6,020 nt of DNA from Fidelibacterota bacterium (GTDB lineage Bacteria > Fidelibacterota > Fidelibacteria > Fidelibacterales > Fidelibacteraceae): positions 1-6,020 of the forward strand of contig JAFGVT010000182.1 in assembly GCA_016937825.1 (NCBI GenBank), written 5' to 3'. The notes beneath the pieces were generated by a model. The model ran no database searches. It saw nothing but the letters and a program-made list of their open reading frames with translations, and was not told the origin of the DNA. This document shows positions 1 to 5,711 of this stretch, piece after piece (the stretch's first letter is position 1; each line of letters starts with the position of its first letter). The position numbers and the translations under genes were made by a program.

Positions 1-957
1 CAGATGCTGAATTATTATGGTTCTGCAACAGCCGATATCAACAGCATTGCACCGGTGATCAATGTGATCCTGTATCCGGTTCAATCCTATGCAACGGTCA
101 CGATCAACGGCATATTCAGTAACGAAGGATCTTCAACGGAGGAAAAGGTCGTTTTTACGGCAAACTGGAGCGGAAGCTATGATGTTTACGTGATGGATAC
201 GGACGGCAGCAATATCCGGCAGTTAACTTCATCCGAAGGGAATGACACTTACCCGCAGTTATCGCCTGACAGAAGCAAGGTCAGCTTCCAGCGTTCATAC
301 GGCAATGGTCCCCTGTGCTTTATCGTTGATGTTGAAACCCTGGAATTGGACACAGTAGACCTGGAGGCTTATTCGGCGCAATGTGTGTCCTGGCACCCAA
401 GCGAGAATTACCTTCTATTTCATTCAAACTACTATGGTACCTGCGATATTTTCAAATATGACTTAAGTACGGAAACCGTTACCCCCCTGATCGTCGATGA
501 TGTCACAAATTGGGTACCTGTCTCCTCGCCCGATGGCGAACATATATTGTTCTATTCTAAAATGAGTGATAATAGCTTCAGGGCCTATATTGCCAATGCA
601 GACGGAACCGATCCGATGCTCGTCAACCCAGAGGGTCATGCAGATGAACGCCTTCCCCATATGTGTCCGGCCGATACGAATCTGATCTTGTTTTCCGGCC
701 GGAATTACAGTGTAACGTCGTATGTTCAATTTGGATTGTTCATTACGGACCGATCAACGGGAAATGTCTTCAACTTGATTTCGACAAGCGGAGTTAACGA
801 ATCCTGGCCGGACTGGTCACCCGATGGCAATCAGGTCATCTATGAGCGTAATTCCGGCGGCAATTACGGTATCTACATCATTAATCGGGACGGAACGGGA
901 AATACGGCGCTGATCGACACCCCGGGAGGAAATGAAAAATATCCTCACTGGCGTTAA
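1..957 (+). CDS. Secreted PD40/TolB-like beta-propeller protein, 3' part
   Basis: The reading frame is open from base 1, so the true start lies outside the window; an internal Met at base 4 is not preceded by anything that marks it as the start. Numbering from that Met, residues 48-317 are repeated WD40-like (PD40) blades, each about 40-50 residues. Hallmarks are 'LSPDRSKVSF' (86-95), 'SWHPSENYLLF' (129-139), 'SSPDGEHILF' (174-183) and 'WSPDGNQVIY' (271-280), and strand ends such as 'YVMDTDGSN' (62-70) and 'IINRDGTGN' (292-300). I count about six blades, the number in the TolB propeller. The C-terminal 'EKYPHWR' appears to need the first strand 'KVVFTANW' (48-55) to finish its blade, giving a closed ring. 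Residues 1-47 look like the end of an extracellular beta-sandwich or linker. No C-terminal sorting domain follows the last blade. Such propellers bind proteins or glycans in the periplasm or outside the cell; no catalytic residues are recognisable and the ligand is unknown. The family call is firm, the function is not. Confidence 0.85.
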   Translation, partial: QMLNYYGSATADINSIAPVINVILYPVQSYATVTINGIFSNEGSSTEEKVVFTANWSGSYDVYVMDTDGSNIRQLTSSEGNDTYPQLSPDRSKVSFQRSYGNGPLCFIVDVETLELDTVDLEAYSAQCVSWHPSENYLLFHSNYYGTCDIFKYDLSTETVTPLIVDDVTNWVPVSSPDGEHILFYSKMSDNSFRAYIANADGTDPMLVNPEGHADERLPHMCPADTNLILFSGRNYSVTSYVQFGLFITDRSTGNVFNLISTSGVNESWPDWSPDGNQVIYERNSGGNYGIYIINRDGTGNTALIDTPGGNEKYPHWR

Positions 958-987
958 CCATTGATTGCTTATTAATTAAATTAAGAC

Positions 988-1018
988 AAACCCTGTTCTA
1001 TTGACAGGGTTTTTCTTT
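988..1018 (+). terminator. Intrinsic terminator after the beta-propeller gene
   Basis: A perfect 9-bp stem pairs AAACCCTGT (988-996) with ACAGGGTTT (1004-1012) around a 7-base loop, and runs into a T-rich tail (TTTTTCTTT, 1010-1018). It begins 30 bases after the TAA stop, the expected place for Rho-independent termination of the propeller gene. Confidence 0.85.
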
Positions 1019-1263
1019 ATGGCAAAGGAATTCGCGAAGTGAAAAATACCACACCGCGGAATGGATCTATACGCCAAATACTGATCCTGTTTTATGGGTG
1101 CTTTCTATTATAATCGCCACCTGATAAATCAAGGAAACGGAGCCGTTATGTTTTGAACCCCCGGGGGGCGATGACGCTATCATTTCACAGCCGGGCAGGG
1201 GATGCCTACAGCAATTAAACGGGCACGCAGCGTGAATATTTATTTATAGCAATAATAAAAGCG

Positions 1264-1293
1264 TTGGAATTGATTTCCGCTTCGCAGTATATT
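1264..1293 (+). promoter_or_regulatory. Candidate promoter of the lipid kinase gene
   Basis: TTGGAA (1264-1269) and TATATT (1288-1293) are separated by 18 bases, a good housekeeping-sigma arrangement in an AT-rich patch. The following TTG also gives partial resemblance to the Bacteroidota -7 element (TAnnTTTG). It would start transcription near base 1300, leaving a leader of roughly 100 bases before the lipid kinase ATG. It is assigned by pattern only. Confidence 0.4.
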
Positions 1294-1324
1294 TTGCCGG
1301 GATAAGGTATTAACCATTCAATAC

Positions 1325-1390
1325 GGCCGGGTCGAACTGCAGCGGAACACGGGTTTCCCGGCCAAGGGTCCTGTGCGTTCTTTCGGACGC
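1325..1390 (+). other. Structured 5' leader with two hairpins before the lipid kinase start
   Basis: GGCCGGG (1325-1331) can pair perfectly with CCCGGCC (1357-1363) across 25 bases; inside it CGGG-TTT-CCCG (1350-1360) offers a competing small hairpin. A second hairpin, GCGTTC-TTTC-GGACGC (1375-1390, one G-U pair), ends five bases before the ribosome binding site GGAGG (1396-1400). No T-run follows either stem, so these are not terminators. Whether they affect translation is unknown. Confidence 0.4.
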
Positions 1391-1405
1391 CTGCGGGAGG
1401 GAACC

Positions 1406-2326
1406 ATGAAACGATATATCGTCATTCTCAATCCGATTGCCGGAAAAGGGCACGCGGAAAAACGCATTCCGGAAATAGAGGCCTTTTTTCGTACGAATGG
1501 GCTGGAGTTCGAGATCGTGCTGACAGAACGGCCCGGCCATGCGATCCTTCTCGCGGAGCATTACGGATCCGTCCCGGATGTTGTGGTGATCGCCGCGGGC
1601 GGGGACGGCACCTGCAATGAGATCATTAACGGACTCATGCTGGCGTCTGCAGGAACGGCCGGGGAAAAACCGGTTTTCGGCGTCCTGGCGATCGGGCGCG
1701 GGAACGATTTTGCCTTTGGCGCGAATATTCCCACCGGACTCGGCGAAGACCTGTTGCGCATCCGGAACGGAAAACCCAAAGCCATGGATGTGGGCGAGAT
1801 AAAGGGAGGCGATTACCCCAACGGCCGCTTTTTCGGGAACGGTGTCGGGATCGGTTTCGATGCCATTGTGGGATTCGAGGCCGCGCACATGAACCATGTT
1901 CACGGGGGATCCGCCTATATTCTGGGCGCGCTGAAAACCCTGATCAAGTATCCCGCCGCGCCCCGGCTTGAGATCGAAACGTCCGGCGGAACGATCAGGA
2001 TCGAACCCGCCCTGGTCTCGATCATGAACGGCCGGCGCATGGGGGGCACCTTTTTCATGGCTCCGAACGGGATCATGAACGACGGTCTGTTCGACTACTG
2101 CATCACGAAACAGGGGAAGCGTGGCCAGCTGCTGAGCGCCATGATGGCCTACACCAAAGGGACCCAGGCCGGACGGAGCGATACGCTGACCGGCAGATCG
2201 GACCGCCTGGTCATCCATGCGGTTTCCGGGACCCTGGCTGTCCACGCGGACGGGGAGACCGTCTGCGAAGCGGGGACGCATCTGGAGATCACAAATCACA
2301 AACACGCCCTCATGATCCTGGAGTAA
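1406..2326 (+). CDS. Diacylglycerol kinase / YegS-like lipid kinase
   Basis: This 306-residue protein belongs to the soluble diacylglycerol-kinase catalytic family (YegS/DgkB/BmrU), which uses ATP to phosphorylate a lipid hydroxyl at the inner face of the membrane, typically returning diacylglycerol to phosphatidic acid. Family signatures appear in order: 'NPIAGKG' (9-15), 'GGDGT' plus N-E (65-72) for nucleotide binding, 'GRGNDFA' (97-103), 'GNGVGIGFDA' (144-153), 'MAPNGIMNDGLFD' (218-230) and 'HADGE' (280-284), where the Asp and Glu match the acidic residues essential in DgkB-type enzymes. The length is normal for the family, and no signal peptide or membrane segment is present, so it is a cytoplasmic, peripheral enzyme. 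The ATG at 1406 is preferred because GGAGG (1396-1400) lies five bases upstream; an in-frame GTG at 1373 would add 11 residues before the conserved 'YIVILNPIAG' start and has no clear ribosome site. The lipid substrate cannot be read from sequence; a sphingoid or polyprenol kinase is possible. Confidence 0.92.
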   Translation: MKRYIVILNPIAGKGHAEKRIPEIEAFFRTNGLEFEIVLTERPGHAILLAEHYGSVPDVVVIAAGGDGTCNEIINGLMLASAGTAGEKPVFGVLAIGRGNDFAFGANIPTGLGEDLLRIRNGKPKAMDVGEIKGGDYPNGRFFGNGVGIGFDAIVGFEAAHMNHVHGGSAYILGALKTLIKYPAAPRLEIETSGGTIRIEPALVSIMNGRRMGGTFFMAPNGIMNDGLFDYCITKQGKRGQLLSAMMAYTKGTQAGRSDTLTGRSDRLVIHAVSGTLAVHADGETVCEAGTHLEITNHKHALMILE

Positions 2327-2350
2327 CCCGCTCCCGGGAACGGGGTATTT
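2327..2350 (+). terminator. Weak possible terminator after the lipid kinase gene
   Basis: CCCG (2327-2330) can pair with CGGG (2341-2344) around CTCCCGGGAA, followed by GTATTTT. The stem is short and the T-run modest. Its position directly after the stop codon is the main support. Confidence 0.25.
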
Positions 2351-2402
2351 TCCGAGACCCTCCGCCTTGTCTTCAATTATTTGGACCTTTTCATAACTAT
2401 TT

Positions 2403-2432
2403 TTGAAAAAAATCGCTATATTGGTCTTTAAT
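2403..2432 (+). promoter_or_regulatory. Candidate promoter of the histidine kinase gene
   Basis: TTGAAA (2403-2408) and TTTAAT (2427-2432) are separated by 18 bases in an AT-rich patch about 35 bases before the kinase start. A second -10-like TATATT at 2417-2422 lacks a -35 partner. The match is moderate and assigned by pattern only. Confidence 0.35.
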
Positions 2433-2466
2433 AAAACATGTTGCCGTACAAAACCAAGGCAAAACC

Positions 2467-4647
2467 ATGAGAAAACCCGAAAAACGTTCAGTCGATCATC
2501 GCGTTCCCAAAATGAAATCCGCCGTCCCCGCAGCGGTCCTCGTCCTTTTCCTCCTGCTGCTCGCGCCGCTCCGGGCCGGCACGCTCCAGGACAGCCTGCT
2601 TCAGGCAATTCAGAAATACCATGGCATAAGCCGGATAGACGCCCGCCTGGAGCTGGCGTTTTCCCTCCGTAAAACGGACCATGAAGGGTCGGTCCTTCAG
2701 TCCCGCGCGGCCTACGCGGAAGCATCGAAACTGGACGACAGCGGCCGTCAGGCAAAAGCTTTATATTACCTGGGCCTTACCTTTTACTATCATGACATGA
2801 CCGACTCGGCGCTCCAGTATTTGAGAGGGTCCGCCGACCTTTACCGCAAGGACCGGAACTATGAGCAGCTTCCCAAGGTCCTGAACATGCTTGCCACGAA
2901 CAACCTTGGGAGCACGGGCGACCAGGAAAGTTCCATCACGCTGTATAACGAAGCCCTTTTCTATGCCAGGAAGAACAACGATCATGCGGCCATGGCGATG
3001 GCCTATTCCCAGCTTTCCAATATTTTCAGAATGAACGGCGCCTACCAGCAGTCGATCGAATTCATCTATAAATCCAAGGAACATTACGAGAAAGCCGGTT
3101 TTATCGAAGGCGTCGCCTGGATCAATTACTCGGTCGGGCGCATTTACACCACCATGAGCCTCTATGAAGAAGCGGAAAAAGTCTTTCTCGAAGGGCTGGA
3201 ACTTTACCGCGGCCTGCCCGAGACCGTCAGTTCGCTGACGGGTGTGGCCATTTGCCTCGACGAACTCGGCCTGGTGCACCTTGAACTGGGCGATACGCAA
3301 AAGGCCCGCGAGTACAATACGAAAGCCCTTGAGATCTACCGGAAGATCGCGTCGGATTTCGGCATGTCCAACGCCCTGAAGTACCGCGCCCGCATCGAAT
3401 ACCTCGAAGGCGAGACCGACCGGGCCCTGAGCTTCCTGGACCAGTCCCTGAAAATAAAAAAAGAAATGAACGATATCCTCGGACTTTCCGGCGTCTACGA
3501 GCTTTACGGCCGGATCTTTATGGAAAAAGGCTTGTTCTCCCAGGCGATCGACAGCCTGAACACGGGACTTCGGGTCGCGCTGAACAACAATCAGAAGAAC
3601 CGTATCATGCTCCTGAACAAGAATCTGGGGGATGTGTATTATCGCTGCGGCGACCTCGAAAAGGCCTACGCCTACCAGGCGCAGTATATCGCCCTGTCGG
3701 ATTCCGTTTATCAGTCCAAGGCCACGCGGGGAATGACCCAGCTTGAAGCCCTGTATGACCTAGAAGCCCGGGAAAGCAAGATCAATGAGCTGGAACAGGA
3801 AAATGTGATCAACGAGCTGCGCCTGGCCCGGGAAAGCACCCTGCGCAACCTGCTCCTGATCATTCTAAGCCTCATCGTTATCTTTACTTTTTTCCTGCTG
3901 AAACTCTATGCTTCCAATCGAAGAACGAACCTTGAATTGCGGGAAAACCAGAAAAAACTTCAGGAACTCAACGCCACGAAGGACAAGTTCTTTTCCATTA
4001 TCGCGCATGATCTGAAAAGTCCCTTCAATTCCATTATCGGTTTTTCGACGCTCCTGGAACGCTACAGCAAGCAGAAGGAATATGACAAGATCGGTGAATT
4101 TTCGGGACACATTCTCGAGGTCTCCAATCAGACCTTCAAACTGCTGGAGAACCTGCTCGAGTGGTCGCGGTCGCAAACGGGCAAGATCGCGTTCTCGCCC
4201 GCGCCGGTCGACATTCAGGTCCCCATAAAAAATGCCGTGGATTTCATGTACCCCATCGCGGCGCGCAAGCAGATACGCTTTGAGGTCGAGGCGGAATCCT
4301 GCACCGTCAGCCTTGACCAGAACATGATGCACACCGTCCTTCAGAACCTGCTTTCCAATGCGATCAAGTATTCCCGCCGGGACGGGCTTGTCCGCATCAC
4401 CGCCAAAAAAACGGACGGGACCCTTGAACTTTCAATTTGTGACGAAGGGGTGGGAATGGCCCCGCAGACCCTGGAAAAACTGTTCATGCTGGACAAGAAC
4501 ATCAGCACGCCCGGCACGGATGGAGAAAGGGGGACCGGTCTCGGCCTGATCCTGTGCAAGGAGTTCATTGCCAAGCACGGAGGCAAGATCACGGTCAGCA
4601 GCGAGTCCGGAAAGGGCGCCGTCTTTACCCTTCATCTCCCGGTTTAA
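2467..4647 (+). CDS. TPR-containing membrane sensor histidine kinase
   Basis: This 726-residue protein senses a signal outside the membrane and is expected to autophosphorylate on His514 and pass the phosphate to a response regulator. In order: a basic N-terminus with a signal-peptide-like hydrophobic run (20-35, possible cleavage after Ala37); about seven or eight TPR helix pairs (roughly 97-413, for example 'AYSQLSNIFRMNGAYQQSIE' at 179-198); a coiled coil (about 431-458); one membrane helix (462-481); a signalling helix; HisKA with 'FFSIIAHDLKSPF' (His514); and HATPase_c with N box 'QNLLSNAIKYS' (Asn631), G1 'DEGVGM' (659-664), F box 'LEKLF' and G2 'GTGLGL' (689-694). All catalytic boxes are intact, and no receiver or DNA-binding domain follows. 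If the signal peptide is cleaved, the TPRs lie in the periplasm. The ATG at 2467 has AAGG seven bases upstream; an alternative Met16 (2512) would give a more usual signal peptide but has no ribosome site. No response regulator is adjacent, so the partner is unknown. Confidence 0.92.
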   Translation: MRKPEKRSVDHRVPKMKSAVPAAVLVLFLLLLAPLRAGTLQDSLLQAIQKYHGISRIDARLELAFSLRKTDHEGSVLQSRAAYAEASKLDDSGRQAKALYYLGLTFYYHDMTDSALQYLRGSADLYRKDRNYEQLPKVLNMLATNNLGSTGDQESSITLYNEALFYARKNNDHAAMAMAYSQLSNIFRMNGAYQQSIEFIYKSKEHYEKAGFIEGVAWINYSVGRIYTTMSLYEEAEKVFLEGLELYRGLPETVSSLTGVAICLDELGLVHLELGDTQKAREYNTKALEIYRKIASDFGMSNALKYRARIEYLEGETDRALSFLDQSLKIKKEMNDILGLSGVYELYGRIFMEKGLFSQAIDSLNTGLRVALNNNQKNRIMLLNKNLGDVYYRCGDLEKAYAYQAQYIALSDSVYQSKATRGMTQLEALYDLEARESKINELEQENVINELRLARESTLRNLLLIILSLIVIFTFFLLKLYASNRRTNLELRENQKKLQELNATKDKFFSIIAHDLKSPFNSIIGFSTLLERYSKQKEYDKIGEFSGHILEVSNQTFKLLENLLEWSRSQTGKIAFSPAPVDIQVPIKNAVDFMYPIAARKQIRFEVEAESCTVSLDQNMMHTVLQNLLSNAIKYSRRDGLVRITAKKTDGTLELSICDEGVGMAPQTLEKLFMLDKNISTPGTDGERGTGLGLILCKEFIAKHGGKITVSSESGKGAVFTLHLPV

Positions 4648-4649
4648 AA

Positions 4650-4679
4650 CCGGCCGCCGCGTGAAACGGCGCAAGCCGG
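4650..4679 (+). repeat. Bulged inverted repeat directly after the histidine kinase stop
   Basis: CCGGC (4650-4654) pairs with GCCGG (4675-4679) and CGCCG (4655-4659) pairs with CGGCG (4667-4671), giving ten GC-rich pairs with a 7-base loop (CGTGAAA) and a 3-base CAA bulge on the 3' side. It begins two bases after the TAA. It lacks an adjacent T-run, so it may protect the mRNA 3' end or be a REP-like element. The 3' arm overlaps a tandem CCGGGACC duplication (4676-4691). Confidence 0.5.
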
Positions 4680-4714
4680 GACCCCGGGACCTTTTAAAGA
4701 TGATCCGTTTTTCA

Positions 4715-4738
4715 GGCGGTATGCCGCCCGCCGTTTTT
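4715..4738 (+). terminator. Candidate intrinsic terminator after the histidine kinase gene
   Basis: GGCGG (4715-4719) can pair with CCGCC at 4728-4732, placing a TTTTT run (4734-4738) one base after the stem; it can also pair with the nearer CCGCC at 4724-4728 around a TATG loop. It is a short GC stem followed by T's, in the gap before the next gene, which suggests that the kinase and the cysteine synthase are transcribed separately. Confidence 0.55.
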
Positions 4739-4741
4739 AAT

Positions 4742-4770
4742 TTGGTTTTCACCCCGATCTGATGAATATT
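4742..4770 (+). promoter_or_regulatory. Weak candidate promoter of the cysteine synthase gene
   Basis: TTGGTT (4742-4747) and AATATT (4765-4770) are 17 bases apart, between the terminator and the cysteine synthase start. The -10 match is imperfect. The main argument is position: a gene downstream of a terminator needs a promoter here. Confidence 0.25.
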
Positions 4771-4796
4771 TTCCCATACAGAAAGAGGGCCCCGCG

Positions 4797-5711
4797 ATGA
4801 TCTACAACACTATTTTACAGGCCATCGGGAACACGCCCCTGGTCCGCATCCACCGCATGAACACCAATCCCCGGGTGAACATGTACGCCAAGCTCGAGGG
4901 CTTCAATCCGACGGGCAGCATCAAGGACCGCATCGCCCTGCGCATGATCCAGCAGGCGGAGGCGGAAGGGCAGCTGAAATCCGGCAGGATCATTCTGGAG
5001 GCGACCTCCGGGAATACCGGCATCGGACTGGCGATGATCGGAGCCGTCAAGGGCTATCCCGTGACCATCGTCATGAACGAGACCGTTTCGGTGGAGCGCC
5101 GCAAGATCCTGAAAGCCTTTGGCGCGGAACTGGTCCTTACGCCCGCAAAGGACGGAACGGACGGTGCCATCCGGAAGGTCCGTGAAATGCTCGAAGAAGA
5201 ACCCGATAAATATTTTAATCCCGATCAGTTCTCCAATCATTACAACAAGCTGGCCCACTATAAAGTGACCGCGGAGGAGATCTGGCAGCAAACCGGCGGC
5301 ATGATCACGCATCTGGTCTCCAGCATCGGCACCTCCGGCACCATTATGGGGGTCGGCAAGGCGCTGAAAGAGAACAACCCCGCCATTCAGATCATCTGTG
5401 CGCACCCTGTCCGGGGCCATTATATTCAGGGACTGAAAAACATGGAAGAGGCGATCGTTCCGCAGATCTACAAACCGGAGCGCATCGACCGGCAGGTCAT
5501 GGTCGAAAGCGAACGCGCCTTTGCGATGGCACGCCGCATCGTCCGGGAGGAGGGGATATTTGTGGGCATGAGCAGCGGGGCGGCCATGTCCGCGGCGCTG
5601 GAGGTGGTTGACGGGATCGAACACGGCTGCATGGTCGTGATCTTCCCCGACAGGGGGGAGAAATATCTCAGTACGAAATTATTTGAGCCCTGGGCGAAAG
5701 GTTCGTCTTAG
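4797..5711 (+). CDS. cysM: PLP-dependent cysteine synthase, CysM-like
   Basis: This 304-residue cytoplasmic enzyme of the fold-type II PLP family should replace the activating group of an O-activated serine with sulfide (or a sulfur donor) to make cysteine. Visible motifs are 'IGNTPLV' (10-16), 'NPTGSIKDR' (37-45) with PLP-binding Lys43, the substrate loop 'TSGNTG' (70-75), 'DQFSN' (143-147), the phosphate-binding 'GTSGT' (178-182), 'MSSGAA' (258-263) and 'FPDRGEKYLST' (283-293). The 'EIWQQTGG-ITHLVSS-GT-GT' stretch (161-182) closely resembles E. coli CysM as I remember it, while 'IQGLKNMEEAIVP' (210-222) resembles the shorter archaeal and actinobacterial types, some of which use O-phosphoserine. 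So the acceptor may be O-acetylserine or O-phosphoserine, and the symbol marks the subfamily only. There is no C-terminal CBS domain, which argues against cystathionine beta-synthase of the long type. The ATG at 4797 has AAAGAGGG (4782-4789) seven bases upstream. No cysE or sulfate-reduction gene is in view. Confidence 0.9.
   Translation: MIYNTILQAIGNTPLVRIHRMNTNPRVNMYAKLEGFNPTGSIKDRIALRMIQQAEAEGQLKSGRIILEATSGNTGIGLAMIGAVKGYPVTIVMNETVSVERRKILKAFGAELVLTPAKDGTDGAIRKVREMLEEEPDKYFNPDQFSNHYNKLAHYKVTAEEIWQQTGGMITHLVSSIGTSGTIMGVGKALKENNPAIQIICAHPVRGHYIQGLKNMEEAIVPQIYKPERIDRQVMVESERAFAMARRIVREEGIFVGMSSGAAMSAALEVVDGIEHGCMVVIFPDRGEKYLSTKLFEPWAKGSS

Larger units (their letters stand above)
958..1405. 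other. Noncoding intergenic stretch between propeller and lipid kinase genes
   Basis: No gene of normal size is supported on either strand here. From left to right it holds the terminator at 988-1018; a 24-codon GTG-started frame at 1039-1113 with an upstream AAAGGA (see findings); a perfect TATAAT at 1109-1114 with no good -35 partner; a G/C block CCCCCGGGGGG (1158-1168); a short palindrome CACGC-A-GCGTG (1224-1234); an AT-rich patch (1235-1260); a promoter-like pair (1264-1293); and a structured leader (1325-1390). A 15-codon ATG frame at 1171-1218 follows the G block but resembles nothing known. No tRNA, riboswitch core or insertion sequence end was recognised. Confidence 0.6.

Noticed and set aside
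1109..1114. Perfect TATAAT as a promoter -10 box
   Set aside because: No acceptable -35 box lies 16-18 bases upstream, and the next real gene starts almost 300 bases later behind a better candidate promoter.
1158..1168. CCCCCGGGGGG palindrome as an attachment or integration site
   Set aside because: There is no integrase, no duplicated copy in the window and no tRNA nearby. It is a simple G/C block.
2437..2449. Exact 13-base repeat CATGTTGCCGTAC, also at 5788-5800
   Set aside because: One chance match of this length is not surprising in 6 kb. One copy lies in a leader and the other in coding sequence, with no further similarity around them.
1310..2755. Long minus-strand open frame of 481 codons across the lipid kinase gene
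   Set aside because: It lies antisense to a gene with clear family motifs, its product is low-complexity and Arg/Gly/Pro-rich, and it matches no family. It is the expected by-product of GC-rich coding sequence.
3451..3465. Run of seven A's in the histidine kinase gene as a possible frameshift site
   Set aside because: The zero frame continues through intact TPR and kinase domains, and no downstream stem or shifted-frame domain was seen.
4815..5624. Minus-strand open frame of 269 codons across the cysteine synthase gene
   Set aside because: It is antisense to a well-supported enzyme and its translation is His/Asp/Gly-rich with no recognisable domain.
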